From the NCBI GenBank assembly GCA_946479255.1, contig CAMLFK010000207.1:1-9021 (forward strand): a stretch of DNA of 9,021 bases, read 5' to 3'. Under the pieces are notes generated by a model. It worked only from the letters and a program-made list of their open reading frames with translations. It made no database searches and had not been told where the DNA came from. The translations under genes were made by a program, and so were the position numbers. Source of the DNA: an uncultured Oxalobacteraceae bacterium. GTDB lineage: Bacteria; Pseudomonadota; Gammaproteobacteria; Burkholderiales; Burkholderiaceae. Shown here in pieces: positions 1-6,010 of the stretch (its first letter is position 1; the number at the start of each line of letters is the position of its first letter).

Positions 1-531
1 GGCCTGCGCCTGATCGAAGTCGACAAGGCCGACCTGGCCGAACTGCCCGACATCGTCGACCTTGTCGCCGGGCGCCCCGAGCGCTTCATCATCTTCTGCG
101 ACGACCTGTCGTTCGAAGAAGGCGAGAGCGGCTACAAGGCCTTGAAGGTCGCGCTGGACGGCAGCATCAGTACGCAGTCGGACAATGTGCTGATCTACGC
201 TACCTCCAACCGCCGCCATCTGCTGCCCGAAAAGATGAGCGACAACGCCACCTACAGCTTTGCCGAGAATGGCGACCTGCATCCCGGCGAAACGGTGGAA
301 GAAAAGATCTCGCTGTCCGAGCGCTTCGGCCTGTGGCTGTCGTTCTACCCCTTCAAGCAGGACGACTACCTCGACATCGCCGCGCACTGGCTGGCCAGCT
401 TCGGCTGCACGCCGGCGCAGATCGAGGGCGCGCGCGGCGAGGCGCTGCGCTGGGCCTTGCAGCGCGGCTCGCGCTCCGGCCGCGTGGCCTGGCAGTTCGC
501 CAAGGACTATGCCGGAAAGCTGGAGCAATGA
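1..531 (+). CDS. DUF815-family P-loop ATPase, C-terminal part (5' end off the window)
   Basis: This reading frame is open from the first base and ends with TGA at 529-531, so 176 C-terminal residues are visible. It matches the DUF815 family of AAA-like ATP-binding proteins, whose cellular role is not well defined. A Walker B-type strand, FIIFCDDLSFE, lies at visible residues 29-39. A sensor-1-like strand with Asn, IYATSNRRHL, follows at about 65-74. A C-terminal helical part with SLSERFGLWLSFYPF-type sequence completes the family pattern. The Walker A motif must lie upstream of the window. The TTG at 142 could in principle start translation, but it would remove the Walker B strand, so it is internal. 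The stop overlaps the start of mutT in an ATGA, which suggests translational coupling. Family assignment is firm; function beyond ATP binding is not claimed. Confidence 0.88.
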   Translation, partial: GLRLIEVDKADLAELPDIVDLVAGRPERFIIFCDDLSFEEGESGYKALKVALDGSISTQSDNVLIYATSNRRHLLPEKMSDNATYSFAENGDLHPGETVEEKISLSERFGLWLSFYPFKQDDYLDIAAHWLASFGCTPAQIEGARGEALRWALQRGSRSGRVAWQFAKDYAGKLEQ

Positions 532-932
532 CGCAGGCGGTGCGGCCGATCGATGTCGCGGTCGGCATCCTGATGCGGCCCAACGGCGACGTGCTGCTGG
601 GCCAGCGCCCTGACGGTAAACCGTACGCGGGCTACTGGGAATTCCCCGGCGGTAAAGTAGAGCAGGGCGAAGCGATCCTCGACGCCCTCAAGCGCGAGTT
701 CGTCGAGGAGCTCGGTGTGCACATCGTCAGCGCCGAAGAATGGTGCGGCGTCGAGCATGTGTACGAACACGCCCACGTGCGCCTGCATTTCTTCATCAGC
801 CGCGCATGGACGGGCGAGCCGCAAAGCCTGGAAGGACAAGCTTTCGCGTGGCAGGGCACGGTCGGCGTCACGCCGCTGCTGCCGGCCACCATCCCGCTGC
901 TCGAGTGGCTCGACCAGCTGCGCTATAACTAA
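528..932 (+). CDS. mutT: MutT-type Nudix hydrolase (8-oxo-dGTP diphosphatase)
   Basis: This 134-residue protein is of typical length for MutT, which hydrolyses oxidised dGTP to the monophosphate and so prevents A-to-C transversions. The complete Nudix box GX5EX7REUXEEXGU is visible at residues 42-64: G42, E48, R56-E57, E60-E61, G63. The preceding YWEFPGGKVE segment is also typical of MutT. I chose the ATG at 528 because it overlaps the upstream stop as ATGA and gives the standard N-terminus just ahead of the first beta strand. The frame extends further upstream, but that part lies inside the DUF815 gene in another frame. The C-terminus ends in an amphipathic LLEWLDQLRYN-like helix, as in other family members. 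It is probably co-transcribed with the ATPase gene and converges on yacG. Exact substrate preference within the Nudix superfamily is inferred. Confidence 0.9.
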   Translation: MTQAVRPIDVAVGILMRPNGDVLLGQRPDGKPYAGYWEFPGGKVEQGEAILDALKREFVEELGVHIVSAEEWCGVEHVYEHAHVRLHFFISRAWTGEPQSLEGQAFAWQGTVGVTPLLPATIPLLEWLDQLRYN

Positions 933-948
933 GTCTCAACGTTTCCCG

Positions 949-968
949 AAAAACCGGGTCTGTCCCGG
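949..968 (-). terminator. Intrinsic terminator of the pilD-coaE-zapD-yacG operon
   Basis: Read on the minus strand, a 5-bp all-GC stem CCGGG/CCCGG with the loop ACAGA is followed directly by five T residues (A949-A953 on the plus strand). It lies 19 bases beyond the yacG stop. The stem is short, but its GC content, tight loop and U-tract fit a Rho-independent terminator. On the plus strand the hairpin has no U-run directly after it, so it is less convincing as the mutT terminator. Confidence 0.5.
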
Positions 969-977
969 GTCTGTCCC
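954..977. repeat. Short tandem repeat, 11-bp unit, about 2.2 copies
   Basis: The unit CCGGGTCTGTC occurs at 954-964 and again at 965-975, followed by the first two bases of a third copy (976-977). The repeat sits between the convergent ends of mutT and yacG. Its first junction forms the terminator hairpin. The unit is partly self-complementary (CCGGG against CCCGG), so adjoining copies can pair with one another. Confidence 0.75.
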
Positions 978-987
978 GAATTTAGGT

Positions 988-1170
988 TCAATGGTTGTCT
1001 TGCTCGGGGATCTGGTCGTCGTCGGCGGGCGCGCCGGGGATGGTGTACTTCTCTTCGGCCCAGGCACCCAGGTCGATTTGCTTGCAGCGTTCGGAGCAGA
1101 AGGGGCGGTATTTGTTGGCCTCGGTCCATTCGACCTTTTTGGCGCAGGTGGGGCAGCTTACGACTGGCAT
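988..1170 (-). CDS. yacG: DNA gyrase inhibitor YacG, zinc-binding
   Basis: This 60-residue protein carries the YacG zinc-finger signature Cys6-X2-Cys9-X15-Cys25-X3-Cys29. The [23 protein letters not shown] stretch is typical of the family. YacG binds the GyrB subunit and blocks DNA binding by gyrase in E. coli; here that role is by homology. The ATG at 1170 places the first Cys pair directly after a short N-terminal strand, as in relatives. The same frame stays open further upstream, but that part overlaps zapD in another frame and is not coding. The acidic tail ([10 protein letters not shown]) is a usual feature. The gene starts 11 bases after the zapD stop and is the last gene of the minus-strand operon, ahead of a hairpin with a U-tract. 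Confidence 0.93.
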   Translation of the reverse strand: MPVVSCPTCAKKVEWTEANKYRPFCSERCKQIDLGAWAEEKYTIPGAPADDDQIPEQDNH

Positions 1171-1181
1171 GTTGAATTCAT

Positions 1182-1937
1182 TTAAAAGTTGCACAGCGTG
1201 AGTTCGAACGGCACATCGTCTTCCAGCGGCTTGGGCTTGAGGTCGCCGCCTTGGGTAGTGAATCGAACCCACAGCATGTATTTGTTGGCGGAGATTTCGG
1301 GAATCGCTCCCAGCGTTTCGTCCAGGGTCAGGCGCAGCATCTGGTAGACCTTCCCTTGCAGCATCTGCTGGTAGCTGCCTGCCACGGCAACCGTCTTGAC
1401 CGGCCCGCCGGAGTCGCGCAGCAGGCGCAGCACCAGGGCGAGGGCGTCGAACAGCGGGGCGAGCGGGGCGAACCAGGCGACGATGTCGTTGAAGCGCTGT
1501 TCGGACGGGCGCTTTTGCCAGGCATAGTAGGAGGGCAGGTCGAACTCGCAGGCGCCGCCGGGGATGATGGTGCGCCCGCGGATGCTCATCAGCCATTCGT
1601 TCTCGCGCACGTTCTGGCCGGTCTTGCCTTGCGCGGCGACCAGGGCGCTGCTGACGGTTTCCACTTCGGCGAGCACGGCATCGAGCATGTCGGCGGCCAC
1701 GTTGGGATTGGAGCGGTAACTCAGCAGGCTTTGCTTCTGGCGCTCCAGTTCCTGCAGCAGGTCGGACTTCAGGTCAGCACGGCCGGCGACTTCGAGCATG
1801 TCGAAGATGGTCGCCAGGGCGACGTGGTGCTGCATCGCGTGTTCTTGTTGAACAAAGAACTTGAATTTCTCATACAGGTCCTCCAGCCGCAACAACGTGC
1901 GTATGCGCTCGTTGAAAGGGTATTCGTAGACGATCAA
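1182..1937 (-). CDS. zapD: Cell division protein ZapD (FtsZ-bundling), TTG start
   Basis: The 251-residue product matches ZapD (formerly YacF, DUF1342), a cytoplasmic dimer that binds the FtsZ C-terminal tail and cross-links protofilaments in the Z-ring. The N-terminal signature [18 protein letters not shown] is clear, followed by an alpha-helical domain to about residue 110. A beta-rich second half includes [22 protein letters not shown] sequence and ends with LTLCNF. No ATG is available: the frame is closed upstream by TAA at 1950-1952. The only suitable starts are TTG at 1937 or ATT at 1940. TTG is preferred because AGGG at 1946-1949 stands eight bases upstream as a ribosome binding site, and the protein then begins at the family's usual place. 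It lies between coaE (63-base gap) and yacG (11-base gap). Confidence 0.92.
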   Translation of the reverse strand: MIVYEYPFNERIRTLLRLEDLYEKFKFFVQQEHAMQHHVALATIFDMLEVAGRADLKSDLLQELERQKQSLLSYRSNPNVAADMLDAVLAEVETVSSALVAAQGKTGQNVRENEWLMSIRGRTIIPGGACEFDLPSYYAWQKRPSEQRFNDIVAWFAPLAPLFDALALVLRLLRDSGGPVKTVAVAGSYQQMLQGKVYQMLRLTLDETLGAIPEISANKYMLWVRFTTQGGDLKPKPLEDDVPFELTLCNF

Positions 1938-1967
1938 AATGACATCCCTTTAATGTTGACTGGAGTG

Positions 1968-1981
1968 GAATCACGTGATTC
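1968..1981. promoter_or_regulatory. Perfect 14-bp palindrome between coaE and zapD
   Basis: GAATCACGTGATTC reads identically on both strands and is centred on CACGTG. It lies about 30 bases upstream of the zapD start, in the only sizeable gap of the operon. It could be an operator for a dimeric regulator, or a small RNA hairpin in the operon transcript. I do not recognise it as the site of a particular regulator. Confidence 0.4.
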
Positions 1982-1985
1982 TGAA

Positions 1986-2018
1986 CCAAGCGAGGAAAAA
2001 TTACAAACGCTCGCTTGG
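1986..2018 (-). other. 9-bp inverted repeat enclosing the coaE stop codon
   Basis: CCAAGCGAG (1986-1994) and CTCGCTTGG (2010-2018) are perfect inverted repeats separated by 15 bases. In the minus-strand transcript this is a 9-bp hairpin whose loop holds the coaE stop codon. No U-tract follows, so it is not a classical terminator. A role in mRNA stability, processing or partial attenuation between coaE and zapD is possible but inferred. Confidence 0.45.
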
Positions 2019-2639
2019 CTTTCGTGCCATTCTCCCGGAAAACGCCAAATATTCGGCGTGCAGGCGGGCGATCTGGAGCTCCAGCGCGGCGATTCCATCG
2101 TCGTTGACGATCACATCGTCGGCGGCAGCCAGGCGCTCGGCGCGCGTGACCTGGGCCGCCATGATGGCGCGCACTTGCTGTTCTGATAAGCTGTTTCGCG
2201 CCATCACGCGCCGTACCTGGGTTTCTTCCGCGCAGTCGATCGCCAGTACCCGCTGCACCCGCGCGCGCCAGCCGCCGGACTCGATCAGCAGCGGCACCAC
2301 CATGATCACGTAAGGGCCGGTGGCATCAAGCGCGGCCTGCTCGGCCGTGGCGCGGATGCGCGGATGCAGGATCGCTTCGAGACGCTCTTTGGCCAGGGGA
2401 TCGGAAAACACCAGTTCGCGCATGCGCGCGCGTTCGAGCGAACCGTCGCGCGCGGCGAATTCGGGCCCGAAGGCGTCGATGATGGCGGGCATGGCCGGGC
2501 CGCGCGGGGCGGTCAGCGAGTGGGCGATCTGGTCGGTGTCGACAATGCTCGCCCCCAGTTCGGCGAAGCGGTCGGCGACGGTGGTCTTGCCGCAGCCGAT
2601 GCCGCCGGTGAGTCCTACTGTAAAACGCGGCTGTTGCAT
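2001..2639 (-). CDS. coaE: Dephospho-CoA kinase
   Basis: CoaE phosphorylates the 3'-hydroxyl of dephospho-CoA with ATP, the last step of coenzyme A synthesis. The 212-residue product has the P-loop GGIGCGKTT at about residues 12-20 and the DTD motif at 34-36. It also has the VVPLLIESG strand of the CoA-binding region, the lid segment [16 protein letters not shown], and the C-terminal ADDVIVND motif. All are diagnostic of the family and the length is normal. I chose ATG at 2639 because GGAG (2645-2648) precedes it by five bases. The GTG two codons upstream would overlap that ribosome binding site. The gene follows pilD by 18 bases, so the two are very probably co-transcribed. The pilD-coaE neighbourhood is widely conserved in Beta- and Gammaproteobacteria. 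Confidence 0.95.
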   Translation of the reverse strand: MQQPRFTVGLTGGIGCGKTTVADRFAELGASIVDTDQIAHSLTAPRGPAMPAIIDAFGPEFAARDGSLERARMRELVFSDPLAKERLEAILHPRIRATAEQAALDATGPYVIMVVPLLIESGGWRARVQRVLAIDCAEETQVRRVMARNSLSEQQVRAIMAAQVTRAERLAAADDVIVNDDGIAALELQIARLHAEYLAFSGRMARKPSERL

Positions 2640-2657
2640 GTGCACTCCGGTGTCAAA

Positions 2658-3530
2658 TCAGCCGGCCACCAGCGCCTGCGTCAACGCGGCAATCGGCGAG
2701 CCGTACAGCAAGGCGATCAGGCCGGCTGCCGCCAGGTAAGGACCGAAAGGCATCGGTTTGCCGCGGCCGTGTTTGGCCAGCAGGATCAGCGTGATGCCCA
2801 CCACCGCGCCCACCACCGATGACAGCAGGATGATAGTCGGCAGCATGGTCCAGCCCAGCCACGCGCCCAGCGCGGCCAGCAGTTTGAAGTCACCATAGCC
2901 CATCCCTTCCTTGCCGGTCGCCAGCTTGAACAGCCAGTAGATCGACCACAGCGCCAGGTAGCCGGCCGCCGCGCCGATCACCGCTTCCTGCAGCGGCACG
3001 AACATGCCGTTGATGTTGACGAGCAGTCCCATCCACAGCAGCGGGTAGGTCAGGTCGTCCGGCAGCAGCTGGGTGTCGAAGTCGATGAAGGTCATCGCCA
3101 GCAGCGCGTAGCCGAACATCAGCGTGGCCAGCCCGGTCCAGCCGCTGCCGAAGTGCCACACCAGCACGCCCGACAGGACGCCGGTCAGCAGTTCGATGGC
3201 CGGATAGCGTGGCGAAATCGGCGCCTTGCACTGGCTGCACTTGCCGCGCAAAACCAGCCAGCTGATGACCGGAATGTTTTCCATGGCCGTGATCTGGTGG
3301 CCGCAATGCGGGCAGGCCGAGCGCGGCACCATCAGGTTGAAGCGTTCGGTGTGCGGCAATTCCTTGCCGCTTTCGTGGGCCACGTAATTGTCCGACTCGC
3401 GCTGCATCATCTTGGGGATGCGGTAAATGACCACGTTGAGGAAGCTGCCGATGAGCAGGCCGAACAGCGCCGCGGCGAGCGTGGGGCCCAGGGAAGCGGG
3501 GGCGGCGAACAGGAGGGTTTCAGGCAGCAT
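2658..3530 (-). CDS. pilD: Type IV prepilin peptidase/N-methyltransferase PilD
   Basis: PilD is an inner-membrane aspartyl protease that cleaves the leader of type IV prepilins and type II secretion pseudopilins and methylates the new N-terminus. The 290-residue product has an N-terminal membrane helix (about residues 15-37) with LLIGSFLNVVIYRIP. A cytoplasmic zinc-type loop follows with Cys73-X2-Cys76 and Cys98-X2-Cys101, characteristic of bifunctional enzymes. Further membrane segments carry the catalytic aspartates in FIDFDTQLLPDD (Asp150/Asp152 region) and GYGDFKL (Asp214). FGPYLAAAG near residues 262-270 is also typical. The ATG at 3530 has GGAG five bases upstream. It leads the operon with coaE. 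Unlike the usual arrangement it does not directly follow pilC: about 3.2 kb of oppositely oriented genes lies between, so it needs its own promoter. Confidence 0.96.
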   Translation of the reverse strand: MLPETLLFAAPASLGPTLAAALFGLLIGSFLNVVIYRIPKMMQRESDNYVAHESGKELPHTERFNLMVPRSACPHCGHQITAMENIPVISWLVLRGKCSQCKAPISPRYPAIELLTGVLSGVLVWHFGSGWTGLATLMFGYALLAMTFIDFDTQLLPDDLTYPLLWMGLLVNINGMFVPLQEAVIGAAAGYLALWSIYWLFKLATGKEGMGYGDFKLLAALGAWLGWTMLPTIILLSSVVGAVVGITLILLAKHGRGKPMPFGPYLAAAGLIALLYGSPIAALTQALVAG

Positions 3531-3588
3531 ACGGCTCCGGGAGGTATCAGATATGAGGCGGATGAGAAGCAGTTCTCTACGTCAACGT

Positions 3589-3616
3589 ATTTTAGAGGGT
3601 AATGACCGCGCGGCAA
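3589..3616 (-). promoter_or_regulatory. Candidate sigma70 promoter for pilD-coaE-zapD-yacG
   Basis: On the minus strand TTGCCG (3611-3616, four of six matches to TTGACA) and TAAAAT (3589-3594, five of six matches to TATAAT) are separated by 16 bases. This would give an untranslated leader of roughly 50 bases before pilD. The gap between the divergent pilD and esterase genes is 186 bases. I saw no equally good promoter for the plus-strand gene in it. Confidence 0.4.
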
Positions 3617-3716
3617 ACCGTCATTTTGATGCGGATCAGTGGCGGGCGGGGCCTGAAACTTCTCATCTGTGCGCGGTCAAACGTGCAGACCATTGACAAA
3701 TTTGCAGGAGGTTGCC

Positions 3717-5249
3717 ATGAAAGCTGTGCTGTTGTCCCTCATTGTTGCGTTGGGGTGTAGCCTGGGCTTGCCTGCCCATGCCGCCTGGAACAGCGCGGCC
3801 GAAACCATCGACAAGCATCCGGTATGGATTTACAAACCCGTCACCACCATGGCCAACGGCAAGCATGGCTTGCTGATCGTGCTGCACGGCTGTGCCCAGA
3901 CCCACGACGAGATCAAGAACTTCGGCAACCTGGAAGCGACCGCCAACAATAACGCCATTGTCATCGCGGTTCCTTACGTGGGGCCGCGCGTTTGGCAAGG
4001 CAATAGCGCCGCCAAATGCTGGGATTACGACGGCGCGCTGGACAAGCAGGGACACATCAGCGAGATCGTCAAGATCGCCACCACGCTCAAGGCCAGGGCC
4101 GGGCTCGACATCGACCCGGCCCATGTGTACGTGGCCGGCCTGTCGTCCGGCGGCGCGCTGGCGCTGGACGTGGCCTGCCACGCGCCGGACATCTTTGCCG
4201 GCGTGGCGGCCAAGGCCGCGCCGTCGCCGGGCAGTTCGCAGCTAAACGCCACGGCGCAAGCGCCGGCCATTCCGGCCGATAACGTCGAACGCGGCGTGCG
4301 CACCTGCACCGGCCTGGCTGGCGACCGGGTGGCCTCCTTCGCCACCCAGACCGCCGTGATCGCAGCCGGCAGCATGGACTTGAACGGGCCCAACGAGCGC
4401 TACCGCTTCAACGCTTTCCTCAGCGAGGCCGACAAGGCCGCCCACGCAGGGCAATGGGCACTGGTCTCAACCCGCTGGAGCCAGGACAATGTGCGCATAT
4501 TCCAGCGCATCTACGAGACCGAGGAGCTGGGCGGCAACGAAGCGGTGCAGGGCGATTTCGGGGTGCAGCAACTGGCCCGGAAAAATGGCAAGCCGCGCAT
4601 CGCCTGGCTGATGGTCAACAACGTCGGCCACGCCTGGCCGGCCGGCACCGGCCGCCCCAACAGCCCGCCGCCGGACGGGCTGTGGATCGCCCAGAGCGGC
4701 CTGACCTATCCCGACCACATCGTCAGCTGGCTGATCGCCAACAACCTGCGCGCATCCATGCCGGCCGGCCCCGAGCTGACCGTGCTGGCGGTGGTGGAGG
4801 GCAGCCGGGTGGCCGGCTCCGGCACCGTGCGCAAGCGCGATGGCGGCCGGGCCACTGTCGCCACGTCCTTGCTCAAGGGCGACAGCAACCAGTCGGTCGA
4901 CAGCCACCCGGCGGTGGAGGTGAACTCGGACGGCAGCTTTTCCGACACATACTCCAATGTGCAGAACGGTAAATACAAGCTGCAGGCGAGCGCGCGCGAC
5001 GATGCCGGCAATACCAGCACCACCGTGTCGAACGAAGTCATGGTCGGGCCAACGCCGCCCGCAGTGCCTTGTTATATAGATAATAACTATCGGCACGTGA
5101 GGTCTGGCCGGGCCCATCTGTGCAGCAGCGGCTACGCTTGCGCCAACGGTTCCGGGGAGAATCTGGGCTTGTTCAGCCTGTTTATTACCAGCAGCATCGT
5201 TGAGGATCCGGCCGGTTTCTTCAGGAAAGGCGCCTGTGCGGTGCGCTGA
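3717..5249 (+). CDS. Secreted PHB-depolymerase-family esterase with C-terminal accessory domains
   Basis: The 510-residue product starts with a Sec signal peptide (hydrophobic residues 3-19, likely cleavage AHA-A after residue 22), so it should be exported. Residues about 30-345 form an alpha/beta-hydrolase of the poly(3-hydroxybutyrate) depolymerase/LpqC esterase type. LHGC at 56-59 supplies the oxyanion region, GLSSG puts the nucleophile at Ser143, Asp221 in GSMDLNGP is a candidate acid, and His305 lies in VGHAWPAG. A beta-rich, Ig/Fn3-like segment with DDAGNTSTT follows at about 352-445. A terminal Cys-rich module of about 60 residues with NNYRHVRSGRA resembles tails I associate with bacterial PHB depolymerases. 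The ATG at 3717 has AGGAGG five bases upstream; a GTG 48 bases earlier has no such support. Substrate (PHB or another ester) is inferred, and an acetyl-xylan or feruloyl esterase remains possible. Confidence 0.85.
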   Translation: MKAVLLSLIVALGCSLGLPAHAAWNSAAETIDKHPVWIYKPVTTMANGKHGLLIVLHGCAQTHDEIKNFGNLEATANNNAIVIAVPYVGPRVWQGNSAAKCWDYDGALDKQGHISEIVKIATTLKARAGLDIDPAHVYVAGLSSGGALALDVACHAPDIFAGVAAKAAPSPGSSQLNATAQAPAIPADNVERGVRTCTGLAGDRVASFATQTAVIAAGSMDLNGPNERYRFNAFLSEADKAAHAGQWALVSTRWSQDNVRIFQRIYETEELGGNEAVQGDFGVQQLARKNGKPRIAWLMVNNVGHAWPAGTGRPNSPPPDGLWIAQSGLTYPDHIVSWLIANNLRASMPAGPELTVLAVVEGSRVAGSGTVRKRDGGRATVATSLLKGDSNQSVDSHPAVEVNSDGSFSDTYSNVQNGKYKLQASARDDAGNTSTTVSNEVMVGPTPPAVPCYIDNNYRHVRSGRAHLCSSGYACANGSGENLGLFSLFITSSIVEDPAGFFRKGACAVR

Positions 5250-5282
5250 TCTGCGCATGTCGTAGGACGCTGGAAGCTTATC

Positions 5283-5319
5283 TGGGTTATGATAGAATCC
5301 AAGTAACCCATCTAACCAG
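5283..5319 (+). promoter_or_regulatory. Candidate promoter/operator of the RES toxin-antitoxin pair
   Basis: A perfect 7-bp inverted repeat, TGGGTTA (5283-5289) and TAACCCA (5304-5310), encloses two overlapping -10-like hexamers, TATGAT (5288-5293) and TAGAAT (5293-5298). A further related half-site, TAACCAG, lies at 5313-5319, nine bases after the second arm. The -35 region is weak (TGGAAG at 5271-5276 at best). Arms flanking the -10 suit an autoregulatory operator bound by the antitoxin, a common arrangement in type II systems. Binding is inferred. Confidence 0.45.
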
Positions 5320-5329
5320 GTAGAGAGCC

Positions 5330-6010
5330 ATGAGCGTAACCTTAGACCGTCCCGACCACCTTGGCGTGGCCGCCATGACCGGTTCCCCGGGGGAGGTCCG
5401 CCAGAAACTCGACGGTAGCGATGCCGAGCAAGTGGTTGCCTTTGCACTGCACCATGGCGCCGGGCGCGAAGCCGACGCCATTGCCGAAACCCTGGTGAAC
5501 CTCGCGCCCTTCCTGCAAAATATGCTCAGCAAGCGGCACCGGCAGACGCTGGAAACCATCGTCGAAGCCCTGGTGCCGAAGATCGTGCCGGAACCTCACG
5601 AGCTCAAGGAAGCCGCCATGCTGGCGCGGGCGCGCACGGCCATTCTCAACAGCCGCGAATGGATGACGGCGCCCCAGATTGCCGAGGTAGCGGGTTTCAG
5701 CGCCAGCAACCCCAGCGCACAGCCGGGTAAATGGAAGCGCGACGGCGCCATGTTCGCCATCCGCCACAACGGGGTCGATTATTACCCCGCCTTCGGACTC
5801 GATCCCGGCAATAGCTATCGCCCGCTCAAGGCGCTGGCGCCCATCCTGCGCGTGCTAAGCACAGTCAAGGATGGATGGGGAATGGCCTACTGGTTTCAGT
5901 CAGCAAACAGCTTCCTTGGCGGGAAGTGTCCCAAGGATTTGTTAGCCAGCGCGCCGGAGCGCGTGCTCGCGGCAGCAGAGGACGAGGTCCAAGAAATCGC
6001 CCATGGCTGA
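5330..6010 (+). CDS. Probable RES-system antitoxin with C-terminal Xre/MbcA/ParS-type toxin-binding domain
   Basis: The 226-residue product has three recognisable parts. Residues 1 to about 90 are helical and not assigned to a family. Residues about 105-160 look like a DNA-binding unit: MTAPQIAEVAGFSASNP as a helix-turn-helix, then a KWKRDGAMFAIRHNG beta-wing-like stretch and YYPAFGLDP. Residues about 165-222 match the DUF2384-type toxin-binding domain, with LAPILRVLS, a Trp-containing helix, ANSFLGGKCPKDLL and PERVLAAAEDE. Such domains cap RES toxins, and the next gene encodes one; the 8-base overlap with it (6003-6010) fits a coupled pair. The ATG at 5330 follows AGG at 5318-5320; ATG at 5375 is a weaker alternative. 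At 226 residues it is longer than many antitoxins of this group. Assignment rests on the C-terminal pattern plus context. Confidence 0.75.
   Translation: MSVTLDRPDHLGVAAMTGSPGEVRQKLDGSDAEQVVAFALHHGAGREADAIAETLVNLAPFLQNMLSKRHRQTLETIVEALVPKIVPEPHELKEAAMLARARTAILNSREWMTAPQIAEVAGFSASNPSAQPGKWKRDGAMFAIRHNGVDYYPAFGLDPGNSYRPLKALAPILRVLSTVKDGWGMAYWFQSANSFLGGKCPKDLLASAPERVLAAAEDEVQEIAHG

Noticed and set aside
1251..2186. Plus-strand frame (311 codons) opposite zapD and coaE
   Set aside because: It spans the ends of two clear minus-strand genes and their intergenic gap, with Gly/Gln/Val-rich low-information sequence.
3601..3625. AATGAC/GTCATT inverted repeat as an operator
   Set aside because: Only 6 bp per arm with a mismatch next to it; too weak to call, though it overlaps the candidate pilD -35 element.
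3693..3698. TTGACA as a -35 element for the esterase
   Set aside because: It is only 18 bases before the ATG, so the matching -10 would fall inside the coding region.
3717..3800. Lipoprotein signal at Cys14 of the esterase (VALGC)
   Set aside because: Position -3 is Ala and -2 Leu, which does not fit the lipobox; the AHA-A site eight residues later fits signal peptidase I better.
4467..5447. Minus-strand frame (326 codons) across the esterase end and antitoxin start
   Set aside because: It crosses two well-supported plus-strand genes and the promoter between them, and its composition is that of an antisense shadow.
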